Positions 51,801-60,983 of a DNA stretch of 64,000 nucleotides are shown here, one piece after another (the first letter of the stretch is position 1; the number at the start of each line of letters is the position of its first letter). A model generated the notes under the pieces. That model saw only the letters and a list, made by a program, of their open reading frames with translations, did not search any database and had not been told where the DNA came from. The DNA comes from Poriferisulfidus sp965221375 (GTDB taxonomy: Bacteria; Pseudomonadota; Gammaproteobacteria; Poriferisulfidales; Poriferisulfidaceae). The position numbers and the translations under genes are program-made. The DNA is taken from contig OZ244883.1 of assembly GCA_965221375.1 (NCBI GenBank), positions 1,116,001 through 1,180,000 on the forward strand, given 5' to 3'.

Positions 51801-53282
51801 TCAGATCTCGGTACGGTAGTTTGGCGCCTCTTTGGTAATCAGCACGTCATGTGCATGGCTTTCACGCAAGCCTGCCGAAGTCACTCGCACCAGCTTCGCC
51901 TGGCGATGCAGATCGTCTAGCGTGTGGGCGCCCACATAGCCCATGCCGGAACGCAAGCCTCCGATCAGTTGGTGCACCACGCCCGAGAGCGGCCCTTTAT
52001 AAGGCACTCGACCTTCAATGCCTTCCGGCACCAGTTTCGTGCGCTCGGTGCCATCCTGGAAATAGCGCTCTCCGGAACCCTGCTGCATGGCTCCGATTGA
52101 ACCCATGCCTCGATACAACTTGTAGGAACGCCCCTGAAACAGTTCCACTTCACCCGGGGCTTCGCGAACCCCTGCCAACAGGCTGCCAATCATGACAGTG
52201 GAAGCTCCGGCGGCCAATGCTTTGACGGCATCGCCCGAATAACGCACACCGCCATCCGCAATGACCGGAATCTTTCGTTTCTTCAACGCCGCACAGGCTT
52301 GGGTGATTGCCGTAATCTGCGGTACTCCGACTCCCGCCACCACCCGCGTCGTGCAGATGGAGCCCGGGCCGACTCCGACTTTGACGGCATTGGCGCCGGC
52401 ATCGGCCAAAGCGGTCGCCCCTTCCCCGGTGGCCACATTGCCCGCGATAATCGGCATTCCCGGATAAGCGGCGCGAATGTCGCGCACCCGCTGCAGAACC
52501 CCTTCGGCATGACCATGCGCACTGTCGACCACCACGACATCCGCCCCGGCAGCCACCAGCGCGTCGACTCGATCCATGCCCGATGTGTCGGCTCCGGCTG
52601 CCGCCCCCACACGCAAGCGCCCCTGCTCATCCTTGCAGGAGTTCGGATAGTCTTTGGCCTTTTGAATATCCTTGACCGTCACCATGCCGCGGAGGTGAAA
52701 ATCCTGATCCACCATCAACAGTTTTTCAATGCGGTGTTCGCGCAGAAGATCCTGCACCGTTTCCAAATCGGTTCCTTCAGGTGCGGTCACCAGACGCTCT
52801 TTGGGCGTCATGACCGTATCCACCGCACGATCCAGATGGGTTTCGAAACGAACATCGCGATGCGTGACGATTCCGACCAATTCATCGCCATCGACGACCG
52901 GCACTCCGGAAATATTGTGGGCCCGTGTCAGTTCCAGCACTTCGCCGATGGTCGCCGAAGAGTGAATGGTCAACGGTTCGCGAATGACCCCGCTTTCGAA
53001 TTTTTTGACGCGGCGCACCTCATCCGCTTGCGCCTCAACACCCAAATTTTTATGAATGATTCCCAAGCCGCCTTCCTGCGCCATCGCAATGGCCAACTCC
53101 GCTTCCGTCACCGTATCCATGGCCGCCGACACGAACGGCATATTCAGTTCGATTTCCGCCGTGAGCGGCGCAATCAGATTGACATCACCAGGCAAAACCT
53201 TCGAGTAACCGGGCACCAGCAACACGTCATCAAACGTCAGCGCTTCTTCCAAAGGTTGAACCATACGCTCCGATTCCATCAA
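51801..53282 (-). CDS. guaB: IMP dehydrogenase
   Basis: Oxidises IMP to XMP, the rate-limiting step to GMP. The 493-residue protein shows ALTFDDVLLVPGYS at the N terminus, two CBS domains (about 100-220), NVATGEGATALADAGANAVKVGVGPGSICTTR with the catalytic cysteine, and GGVRYSGDAVKALAAGAS. Start 53282 is the first ATG; a later in-frame ATG (53264) would place it nearer the conserved domain. It is divergent from ubiA. Confidence 0.97.
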   Translation of the reverse strand: MMESERMVQPLEEALTFDDVLLVPGYSKVLPGDVNLIAPLTAEIELNMPFVSAAMDTVTEAELAIAMAQEGGLGIIHKNLGVEAQADEVRRVKKFESGVIREPLTIHSSATIGEVLELTRAHNISGVPVVDGDELVGIVTHRDVRFETHLDRAVDTVMTPKERLVTAPEGTDLETVQDLLREHRIEKLLMVDQDFHLRGMVTVKDIQKAKDYPNSCKDEQGRLRVGAAAGADTSGMDRVDALVAAGADVVVVDSAHGHAEGVLQRVRDIRAAYPGMPIIAGNVATGEGATALADAGANAVKVGVGPGSICTTRVVAGVGVPQITAITQACAALKKRKIPVIADGGVRYSGDAVKALAAGASTVMIGSLLAGVREAPGEVELFQGRSYKLYRGMGSIGAMQQGSGERYFQDGTERTKLVPEGIEGRVPYKGPLSGVVHQLIGGLRSGMGYVGAHTLDDLHRQAKLVRVTSAGLRESHAHDVLITKEAPNYRTEI

Positions 53283-53362
53283 AAACTATAAATTCGTGCG
53301 GGTATCATAGTCTATCCGTAGAAAATACGCCGTCTCAAGCCTCTGCAAACCCGGCCTTCATC

Positions 53363-54241
53363 ATGCCCATTTCCGCTCCTCTGACCGCTGTTATCCGCCT
53401 GGTTCGCCTGGATCGCCCCATCGGCATCTGGCTGCTGCTGTGGCCACCCCTGTGGAGCCTGTGGCTGGCCGCCGAAGGAATGCCGCCTTTGGATTTGCTG
53501 GTGATTTTCGTGCTCGGAGTGGTGTTGATGCGCTCCGCCGGCTGCGCGATTAATGACTATGCCGATCGGGATTTGGACCGCCGGGTCGCGCGTACCCGCG
53601 ACCGCCCTCTGGCGCGAGGCGACTTAAAACCCGAGACGGCTTTATGGGTTACCGCCGCCCTGTTGCTGGCAGCGTTGGGGCTGGCATGGCTGCTGCCTCT
53701 TCTCAGTCTGGTGCTGGCGGTGCCGGCTGCGTTGCTTGCACTCACCTATCCGTTCGCCAAACGTTTTCATCACCTTCCGCAGCTTCATCTGGGCATTGCC
53801 TTTGCCTGGTCCATTCCCATGGCCATCACAGCGGTCACCCATGCCTGGCCGCCGGTCTGGGGCTGGTTGCTGTTTACCGCCACCGTGCTGTGGGTGGTCG
53901 CCTATGACACGTTGTACGCGATGGCGGATCGCGCCGAAGATCTGATCGCCGGCAACCGCTCCACCGCCATTTTGCTGGGGGAGGCCGACTTAGCCGCGGT
54001 GGCGCTGCTGCAGAGACTTTTCATGATCGCCCTGATTTTGCTGGGCCTGCAGTTGCACTTGGGTATCGCCTATTACCTTGGACTCGGCGTCGCCGGCGCC
54101 TGCATCGGCTGGCAGTTGCGCATTGCCCGCAGCCGGCAATCGGCCCACTGCTTCAAAGCGTTTACGAACAATGCCTGGGTCGGCGCCGCGATTTGGGTCG
54201 GCCTGGTTGCAGCCTTGTGGGACACTCCGTCGGGTATGTAG
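53363..54241 (+). CDS. ubiA: 4-Hydroxybenzoate octaprenyltransferase
   Basis: Membrane prenyltransferase of ubiquinone synthesis, 292 residues with about eight helices. Both aspartate-rich motifs are present: INDYADRDLDRRVARTRDRPLARG and VAYDTLYAMADRAED. Chorismate lyase (ubiC), often adjacent, is not in the window. It is followed by bioB after about 40 bases, on the same strand, possibly co-transcribed. Confidence 0.95.
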   Translation: MPISAPLTAVIRLVRLDRPIGIWLLLWPPLWSLWLAAEGMPPLDLLVIFVLGVVLMRSAGCAINDYADRDLDRRVARTRDRPLARGDLKPETALWVTAALLLAALGLAWLLPLLSLVLAVPAALLALTYPFAKRFHHLPQLHLGIAFAWSIPMAITAVTHAWPPVWGWLLFTATVLWVVAYDTLYAMADRAEDLIAGNRSTAILLGEADLAAVALLQRLFMIALILLGLQLHLGIAYYLGLGVAGACIGWQLRIARSRQSAHCFKAFTNNAWVGAAIWVGLVAALWDTPSGM

Positions 54242-54282
54242 GCGCACATATAATGACAAGCGCAATTTGACCCTTGCTTCCC

Positions 54283-55266
54283 ATGCCCGCCTCCCCTCCT
54301 TTGCGTTACGACTGGACCTCTCAAGAGATTCAGAAACTCCTGGGGCTGCCCTTCAATGATTTAATTCATCAGGCCCAGACACTGCACCGCCGTCGTCACG
54401 ATCCCAACCGAGTACAAATCAGCACCCTTCTGTCCATTAAAACCGGAGGCTGCCCCGAGGACTGCGCCTACTGCCCGCAAAGCGCCCATTACACCACGGG
54501 ACTTGAACGCGAAAAACTGCTGGACCTGGACGCCGTGCGCGTCGCCGCCCGTCGCGCAGCGGATCAAGGGGCCGAACGTTTCTGCATGGGGGCGGCCTGG
54601 CGCGCCCCGACCGATCAGGACCTGGACGAAGTGATTCAAATGATTGAGGTCGTCCGCCAGGAAGGCCTGGAGACCTGCGTGACGCTGGGCATGTTGACCC
54701 AGCCCCAGGCCGAACGTCTGGCCGACTGCGGATTGGATTACTACAACCACAACCTTGACACCTCCCCGGAGTTCTACGGCGAGATCATTACGACCCGTAC
54801 CTACCAGGCGCGCCTGGAGACGCTGCAGCATGTGCGCGAAGCCGGCATCCGGGTCTGCTGCGGAGGAATTTTGGGCATGGGCGAGTCCCGCGCCGACCGC
54901 GCCGGTCTGCTCATGCAGCTTGCCACGCAAAACCCCCATCCGGAATCCGTGCCGATCAATATGCTGATCCGGGTCGAAGGCACGCCTTTGGGAGAAGCCG
55001 CCGCTTTGGATCCGTTGGAATTTGTGCGCACCGTCGCCACGGCGCGTATCGTTATGCCCGACTCGACGGTACGCCTGTCCGCCGGACGGGAAGACATGAG
55101 CGACGAACTGCAGGCCTTGTGCTTTCTGGCCGGCGCCAACTCCATCTTTTACGGCGAAACCCTGCTTACCACCCCCAACCCCAACATGCACCGCGACCAG
55201 GCCTTGTTTTCCCGCCTCGGCCTCAATGCCCCGCTCGATGAGATGTCAGCGGCCACGGATGCATAA
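54283..55266 (+). CDS. bioB: Biotin synthase
   Basis: Radical SAM enzyme that inserts sulfur into dethiobiotin. The 327-residue protein has the cluster motif GGCPEDCAYCPQ, NHNLDTSPEFYGEI, CGGILGMGESRADRAGLL and the C-terminal GANSIFYGETLLTTPNP. ATG 54283 is chosen over an in-frame TTG at 54274. bioF follows after about 90 bases; the other bio genes are not in the window. Confidence 0.96.
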   Translation: MPASPPLRYDWTSQEIQKLLGLPFNDLIHQAQTLHRRRHDPNRVQISTLLSIKTGGCPEDCAYCPQSAHYTTGLEREKLLDLDAVRVAARRAADQGAERFCMGAAWRAPTDQDLDEVIQMIEVVRQEGLETCVTLGMLTQPQAERLADCGLDYYNHNLDTSPEFYGEIITTRTYQARLETLQHVREAGIRVCCGGILGMGESRADRAGLLMQLATQNPHPESVPINMLIRVEGTPLGEAAALDPLEFVRTVATARIVMPDSTVRLSAGREDMSDELQALCFLAGANSIFYGETLLTTPNPNMHRDQALFSRLGLNAPLDEMSAATDA

Positions 55267-55356
55267 CTGTTTTTCTGCTGGATGTCACACCCAAAAATCG
55301 CTTGACTCCCTGCCCTGTGTGATAAAAACGGCCGAGGCATCCTTGCCTTGCCGACC

Positions 55357-56502
55357 ATGAAAGACTGGCACCAGCCGCGCCCCACCTCCATGCAAAGGCA
55401 ACGCCTGTTGCGGGGCACATCCGATGCACACGCCGACAGCTACGACGGCTCCCCGTCCCTGACTTTCTGCGACAACGACTACCTAGGATTCAGCCGTGAT
55501 GCTCGCGTGTGCGAGGCCATGATTCAGGCGACTCGCCGCTACGGGGCCGGCTCCGGTGCATCGGCCTTGATTACCGGTTATACCGACCTCCACCGGCAGC
55601 TAGAAGAACACCTGGCAGCATTTACCGGACGCGATCGGGCACTGGTCTTCTCCTCGGGCTATCTGACTAACCTCGGCATCCTGCAGGCCTTGGCAGAACG
55701 CCATGATCGACTGGTGGAAGACCGCCTGAATCACGCTTCGCTTCTGGATGCCGCGCGTTTGTCCCGAGCCCGTTGCTGGCGCTTTCAACATGCCGACGCA
55801 GCCGATGCTGAACGATTGGTGCAGACCCATCAAGCTCAATTTTTGGTGACGGACGGAGTCTTCAGCATGGATGGCGATGAAGCTCCCATCACTGCCTTGG
55901 CGGCTTGCGCCAAGTCACACAACACCTTGCTGCTGTGCGACGACGCTCACGGTTTTGGAGTGCTCGGCGCCTCCGGGGGAGGTCTGTTGCAGGATGCCGG
56001 CTTGACGCAAGATGACGTGCCGCTGATGGTCGCCACGCTGGGCAAGGCGCTGGGTGCGCAAGGAGGCTTTGTGGCCGGCCCGGCCGATTTGATTGAACAC
56101 ATCCTGCAATATGCGCGCAGTTACACCTACAGCACGGCTTTGGCGCCGGCTTTAGCCGCCGCAGCCGACTGTGCCCTGCAGCTGTCGATTGAGGAACCGG
56201 AACATCGCGAGCAACTGCACGCCAATATCCAGTATTTTCGCCAGTGCGCGACCCAACAGAACTTACCCTTGCAGCCGTCTCGCAGCGCCATCCAACCCCT
56301 ACTCGTCGGCGTCGCCGACACCGCGCTGGCCTTGAGCCAAACCCTCGCTCGCCAAGGCCTGATGGTGCGCGCCATCCGCCCCCCGACCGTTCCGGAAAAC
56401 ACTTCACGCCTGCGCGTGACGCTCTCAGCCCGTCACACGCACTCGCAAATTGATCAGTTAATTGAAGCCTTGGCAAACGGCTTTGGTACACTATCCAAAT
56501 GA
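55357..56502 (+). CDS. bioF: 8-Amino-7-oxononanoate synthase
   Basis: PLP-dependent condensation of alanine with pimeloyl-ACP, first step of the biotin ring pathway. About 381 residues: FCDNDYLGFSRD, GAGSGASALITGYTDLHRQLEEHLAAF, CDDAHGFGVLG, and the PLP lysine in VATLGKALGAQGGFV. ATG 55357 is preferred over TTG 55348. The stop overlaps the coaBC start (ATGA). Confidence 0.94.
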   Translation: MKDWHQPRPTSMQRQRLLRGTSDAHADSYDGSPSLTFCDNDYLGFSRDARVCEAMIQATRRYGAGSGASALITGYTDLHRQLEEHLAAFTGRDRALVFSSGYLTNLGILQALAERHDRLVEDRLNHASLLDAARLSRARCWRFQHADAADAERLVQTHQAQFLVTDGVFSMDGDEAPITALAACAKSHNTLLLCDDAHGFGVLGASGGGLLQDAGLTQDDVPLMVATLGKALGAQGGFVAGPADLIEHILQYARSYTYSTALAPALAAAADCALQLSIEEPEHREQLHANIQYFRQCATQQNLPLQPSRSAIQPLLVGVADTALALSQTLARQGLMVRAIRPPTVPENTSRLRVTLSARHTHSQIDQLIEALANGFGTLSK

Positions 56503-57743
56503 CCCTGCGCCACCGCAAAATTCTTCTGGGCGTCACCGGCAGCATCGCCGCCTATAAGGCCTGTGAATTGACCCGCCTGCTGGTTCGCGACGAAGCGGAA
56601 GTTCAAGTCGTTATGACGGCCTCCGCCGAACGTTTCGTGCAGCCTTTGGCATTCGAAGCGCTCAGCCACCGTCCAGTGCGAACGGCACTCTTTGATCGCG
56701 ATGCGGAAATGGCGATGAGCCATATCGAACTGGCCCGTTGGGCCGACCTCGTCGTGATTGCGCCGGCTTCCGCGCAATGCCTGGCCCGCCTGGCCTGCGG
56801 ATGGGCGGATGACCTGCTTGGCACCTTGTGCTTGGCGACCCGGGCTCCCCTCGTTGTTGCTCCGGCCATGAATACCGTTATGTGGGAACACCCGGCAACC
56901 CAAACCCATGTACAGACCTTGCGCGAACGCGATGTCCACATCATCGAACCGGAGACCGGCGATCAGGCCTGCGGCGAGCACGGCCCCGGACGTCTGCCTG
57001 AGCCTGAGCAGTTGAAAGCCGAACTGGAAAATCTTTGCCCAGCTCGTGACCTGGAGCATCTGCATGTGGTCATCACGGCCGGACCCACTCGAGAGGCACT
57101 TGATCCTGCGCGGTTTCTCAGCAATTTCAGCACCGGCCGCATGGGTTGCGCAATGGCACAGGCGTTTCTGGAGCGCGGCGCGCGCGTCACGCTGATCTGC
57201 GGACCCTTGAGCGTCACCCCGCCCGCCGAGGCGGAACTCGTCCATGTCACGACCGCAGCGGAAATGTGTGAGGCGGCGCTCACACACAGCCCAAACAGCG
57301 ACATCTTCATTGCCGCGGCAGCGGTTGCGGACTGGCGCCCTGCCACTACTTCGCAACGCAAACTGAAAAAAGCGGCACTCACTGAGTCCTTACGCATCGA
57401 GCCGACTGTAGACATTCTGTCCGAGGTGGCGCGTCAATCACAGCGTCCCTATCTGGTGGGTTTTGCGGCCGAAACAAATAAAGTCGTCGAACAGGCACGC
57501 ACCAAACTACAGGCGAAAGGAGCCGACCTCATCGTGGCCAACCGCATCGGTCGCCAGCAAGGTTTTGGGGAACGTGACACGACCCTGCACCTGGTCGATG
57601 CGCATACCGCACAGCGCCTGGGACCCGATTCCAAACCGGCGCTTGCCCGACGACTGGCCACTGAAATCGCCACCCGAATGCAGACCGATTCCTCCGTTAT
57701 CCATTTCCCTCATGCAGGTCGTCAACATTCGCATTCTGGATAA
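56499..57743 (+). CDS. coaBC: Bifunctional phosphopantothenoylcysteine decarboxylase / phosphopantothenate-cysteine ligase
   Basis: Two steps of coenzyme A synthesis in one protein of 414 residues. The flavoprotein CoaC half (1-190) has GVTGSIAAYKACELTRLL, the HIELARWADLVVIAPASAQ His region and PAMNTVMWEHPAT. The CoaB half (190-400) has ITAGPTREALDPARFLSNFSTGRMG, AAAVADWRP and the KLKK segment. It overlaps bioF by 4 bases and dut by 32. coaBC-dut-algC is a known Pseudomonas-type order. Confidence 0.96.
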   Translation: MTLRHRKILLGVTGSIAAYKACELTRLLVRDEAEVQVVMTASAERFVQPLAFEALSHRPVRTALFDRDAEMAMSHIELARWADLVVIAPASAQCLARLACGWADDLLGTLCLATRAPLVVAPAMNTVMWEHPATQTHVQTLRERDVHIIEPETGDQACGEHGPGRLPEPEQLKAELENLCPARDLEHLHVVITAGPTREALDPARFLSNFSTGRMGCAMAQAFLERGARVTLICGPLSVTPPAEAELVHVTTAAEMCEAALTHSPNSDIFIAAAAVADWRPATTSQRKLKKAALTESLRIEPTVDILSEVARQSQRPYLVGFAAETNKVVEQARTKLQAKGADLIVANRIGRQQGFGERDTTLHLVDAHTAQRLGPDSKPALARRLATEIATRMQTDSSVIHFPHAGRQHSHSG

Positions 57744-58167
57744 GCGGCTCGGGGACACCATCCCCATGCCCTCGCCGGCGACCGAAGGTTCGGCCGGTTT
57801 GGACTTGCGCGCGTGCCTGCCGGAACCATTGACGCTGGAGCCCGGCCAGACCGAACTGATTCCCACCGGTTTCGCCATCCACCTGGCGGACCCCGACTGC
57901 GCCGCCATGATTCTGCCGCGCTCCGGACTGGGTCACAAGCACGGGATTGTGCTGGGCAATTTGGTCGGTTTAATCGACTCGGACTACCAGGGCGAAGTGA
58001 TGGTGTCGTGCTGGAACCGGGGCAGCGACAGTTTTACGATTGAAGTCGGCGAACGTATCGCCCAGATGGTCATCGTGCCGGTTCACCATGCGCTGTTCAA
58101 GGTGGTCAAGGGATTCCCGGAAAGTTCTCGTGGCACCGGTGGTTTTGGTCATAGCGGGCAGCAATAA
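57712..58167 (+). CDS. dut: dUTP diphosphatase
   Basis: Hydrolyses dUTP to dUMP, supplying dTMP synthesis and keeping uracil out of DNA. The 151-residue trimeric type shows all five motifs: EGSAGLDLRAC, LPRSGLGHKHGIVLGN, GLIDSDYQGE, GERIAQMVIVPV and RGTGGFGHSG. ATG 57712 lies inside the coaBC end; a longer in-frame extension upstream is not credible. The stop overlaps the algC start by one base (TAATG). Confidence 0.96.
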   Translation: MQVVNIRILDKRLGDTIPMPSPATEGSAGLDLRACLPEPLTLEPGQTELIPTGFAIHLADPDCAAMILPRSGLGHKHGIVLGNLVGLIDSDYQGEVMVSCWNRGSDSFTIEVGERIAQMVIVPVHHALFKVVKGFPESSRGTGGFGHSGQQ

Positions 58168-59537
58168 TGCAGCCTCCCGCCCATGTATTTCGTGCCTACG
58201 ACATCCGCGGACTGGCCGACTCTGAATTAACTCCGGAATTTGCCCTGCACCTGGGGCGGACGGTCGCTGCGGAATATCCGCAAGCGCGCGATTTTGCCGT
58301 GGGCTACGACGGCCGCCACTCCAGCGCCGCATTGGCCGAAGCCCTGGCTCAAGGTTTGTACGAACGAGGCGTGACGGTGCGCCGCATTGGGCAGGTCCCG
58401 ACGCCGGCGTTGTATTTCGCGACCTGCACGCTGCCCTCAGATTCCGGCATCATGGTGACCGGCAGCCACAACCCGCCCGAATACAACGGCTTCAAACTCG
58501 TCATTCAAGGACATACGCTCTCCGGAGAAGCCATTCAGGCGCTGTACCAGCGGATGCTGCAGAATCCGCCCGCGACCGAAAACGGCTCCCTGATGGACAC
58601 CGATGTGACTCCGGCATATGTGGACCGAATTGCCCAAGACATCCAACTGGAACGTCCGCTGCGTATTGCCCTGGATGCCGGCAACGGTGTCGCGGGACCT
58701 TTAGCGGTGCAGACGCTGCAAGCCTGTGGCGCTGAGGTGATTCCGCTGTTCTGCGAGATCGACGGAGACTTCCCAAACCACCACCCGAATCCCAGTGACG
58801 CCGACAATTTGCGTGAGCTGCAGGCTTGTGTGCGGGACAACCAATTGGATCTCGGTATTGCTTTGGACGGCGACGGCGACCGTTGCGGCGTGGTGGATGA
58901 TCAAGGTGAAGTCCTGTGGGCGGACCGCCAACTCATGGTGCACGCCGCCGATGTCCTCGCTCGCAACCCCCAGGCCACGGTCGTATTCGACGTCAAATGC
59001 TCCAGCCTGTTGCCCCAGGTCATTGAAAAACATGACGGCAAACCGGTCATGGCGCGTACCGGCCACTCGTTTATCAAGGCCGCCATGCGCGAAACCCATG
59101 CGGCTTTGGCCGGCGAAATGAGCGGCCATCTGTTTTTCCGCGAACGTTGGTTCGGTTTTGACGACGGCATCTATGCAGCGGTACGCCTGTTGCAGATTCT
59201 GGCCCGCACCCCAGAGCCCGCCAGTGAAGTTTTTGCGGCCCTGCCACAGGCTTGTGTGACGCCCGAACTGAACGTCGCCCTTGCCCATGAAGGGGACCAG
59301 CACCGGTTTATTGAAGCCCTGGTGCAGCAGGCCCGCTTCCCCGAGGCAAAGTTGACCCACATCGACGGGGTGCGTGCCGATTTCGAGGACGGCTTCGGCC
59401 TGGCCCGGGCGTCCAATACCACGCCTTGTCTCGTCACCCGCTTCGAAGGCACCAACCCGGAAGCCCTGGCCCGCATTCAGGCTGAATTTCGTACGCAAAT
59501 GCTCAATGTTGACCCCGAATTGAACCTCCCGTTTTAG
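58167..59537 (+). CDS. algC: Phosphomannomutase/phosphoglucomutase
   Basis: Interconverts hexose 1- and 6-phosphates for LPS, exopolysaccharide and nucleotide sugar supply. The 456-residue protein has the phosphoserine motif MVTGSHNPPEYNGFKL, the metal loop ALDGDGDRCGVVD, sugar loop GEMSGHLFFRERW and phosphate-binding RFEGTNPEAL. Position after dut is as in Pseudomonas, where argB follows; here a protease gene follows instead. Confidence 0.93.
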   Translation: MQPPAHVFRAYDIRGLADSELTPEFALHLGRTVAAEYPQARDFAVGYDGRHSSAALAEALAQGLYERGVTVRRIGQVPTPALYFATCTLPSDSGIMVTGSHNPPEYNGFKLVIQGHTLSGEAIQALYQRMLQNPPATENGSLMDTDVTPAYVDRIAQDIQLERPLRIALDAGNGVAGPLAVQTLQACGAEVIPLFCEIDGDFPNHHPNPSDADNLRELQACVRDNQLDLGIALDGDGDRCGVVDDQGEVLWADRQLMVHAADVLARNPQATVVFDVKCSSLLPQVIEKHDGKPVMARTGHSFIKAAMRETHAALAGEMSGHLFFRERWFGFDDGIYAAVRLLQILARTPEPASEVFAALPQACVTPELNVALAHEGDQHRFIEALVQQARFPEAKLTHIDGVRADFEDGFGLARASNTTPCLVTRFEGTNPEALARIQAEFRTQMLNVDPELNLPF

Positions 59538-59631
59538 AAAGCGTCGCCAATTTATAATGCGGGCACAGATGCCCCATACACAACCTGAAGCCGACCCGTT
59601 TATCGTGCGCACCATGCATGGCCCTACTGTG

Positions 59632-60981
59632 ATGCGCGTTTGGGGGACTTTTTTGCTGGCGGCCATACTGGCCGCGCCCGCCCATGCCTCCCTGCCCTGG
59701 GAGGCCGATGCCGAAACACTGCCGTCATTGGCGCCGATGCTGGAGTCGGTGGTGCCGGCCGTCGTCAATATTTCCACCGCCCACGAAGAAGTCGTTCGGA
59801 CCAGTCCGCTTTTTCGGGATCCGTTTTTTCAGCATTTCTTCAACCTGCCCGGCCCGCACAGCCGCAAGCGCATCCGCCGAGGCTTGGGTACGGGAGTGAT
59901 TCTGGACACCGATCAAGGCTATGTGGTCACCAACCATCACTTGATTGCACGCGCCGACGACATTACCGTGACTTTGAACGACGGCCAGGAATTTAAAGCT
60001 GAAGTAATCGGCTCGGACAGTGAGACGGATGTCGCCGTACTTCGTATTGATTCGCAAGAAACGCCCTTGAGCAGTTTGCCGATTGCGGACTCCGAACGTT
60101 TGCGGGTCGGCGACTTCGTGGTGGCCATCGGCAATCCGTTCGGTTTGGGGCAAACGGTTACCTCCGGCATCATCAGCGCCCTGGGGCGCAGCGGGGTTTT
60201 TGATGCTCAGGGTTTTGAGAACTTCATTCAAACCGACGCCTCAATCAACCCCGGCAATTCCGGCGGCGCCCTAGTCAATCTGAAAGGGGAGCTGATCGGC
60301 ATCAACACAGCCATCCTCAGCCGCTCCGGCGGCAACATCGGTATTGGTTTCGCCATCCCCATTCACATGGTTCGGCAAGTGACCGAGCAGTTAATCGAAC
60401 ATGGCCAGGTGCAGCGAGGTCAATTGGGAGTCCGGGCCCAGGCGCTGACACGAAAGCTGGCAAAGGCTTTTGGAATGGAGCGTACCGATGGTGTGGTGGT
60501 GACCGAAATTGTGGAAGGCTCGCCCGCCCAACGCGCCGGCATTTTGCCCGGAGACATTTTGCTGCGCATCGATGACACGGAAATCCAGACCGTCCAGGAC
60601 ATGCGCAATGTGTTGGGTCTGCTCCGTGCCGGGCGTGAAGTGGAAATTGAACTGCTGCGCGGCAACGAAACACTGCGGGTGCGTGCAGCAACCGCCATCC
60701 TGCGCATCGCCGGTGGCGACTTACATCCTGCAATGGCCGGCATGACCTTGTCCAATCAACGCGACGGCAACGCCCGTTTCGTCGAGATTGTCAATGTGGA
60801 ACCCGACAGTCCGGCGGCCCGTGCCGGAATACGTGCCGGTGATCGATTGCGAAGTCTCAATCGCCGACCCATTGAAAATATCGACCAGGCTCAGACTATC
60901 GCCGATCGGGCCTCAGCACAAATTCTTCTACAAGTTCAACGCGGCGAGCGCGGTCAATCGGCCTTTATCCTGCTTCCCTGA
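59632..60981 (+). CDS. DegP/MucD-type periplasmic serine protease
   Basis: Do-family protease/chaperone. From ATG 59632 it has 449 residues: a signal peptide (VWGTFLLAAILAAPAHA), a trypsin-like domain with catalytic His in YVVTNHHLIA, Asp in ETDVAVLRID and Ser in NPGNSGGALV, and two PDZ domains (about 250-345 and 360-445). Earlier in-frame ATGs exist at 59557 and 59614, but 59557 lies in a TATAAT-like sequence and the signal peptide fits only the late start. It resembles DegQ/MucD rather than DegP in lacking a long Q-linker. The protease and following cell-wall genes are all envelope functions. Confidence 0.9.
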   Translation: MRVWGTFLLAAILAAPAHASLPWEADAETLPSLAPMLESVVPAVVNISTAHEEVVRTSPLFRDPFFQHFFNLPGPHSRKRIRRGLGTGVILDTDQGYVVTNHHLIARADDITVTLNDGQEFKAEVIGSDSETDVAVLRIDSQETPLSSLPIADSERLRVGDFVVAIGNPFGLGQTVTSGIISALGRSGVFDAQGFENFIQTDASINPGNSGGALVNLKGELIGINTAILSRSGGNIGIGFAIPIHMVRQVTEQLIEHGQVQRGQLGVRAQALTRKLAKAFGMERTDGVVVTEIVEGSPAQRAGILPGDILLRIDDTEIQTVQDMRNVLGLLRAGREVEIELLRGNETLRVRAATAILRIAGGDLHPAMAGMTLSNQRDGNARFVEIVNVEPDSPAARAGIRAGDRLRSLNRRPIENIDQAQTIADRASAQILLQVQRGERGQSAFILLP

Positions 60982-60983
60982 CG

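Noticed and set aside
54361..55191. 276-codon minus-strand frame inside bioB
   Set aside because: bioB has full family motifs; the antisense frame follows from its codon bias.
58701..59777. 358-codon minus-strand frame inside algC
   Set aside because: It spans two real genes on the other strand and has no recognisable domain.
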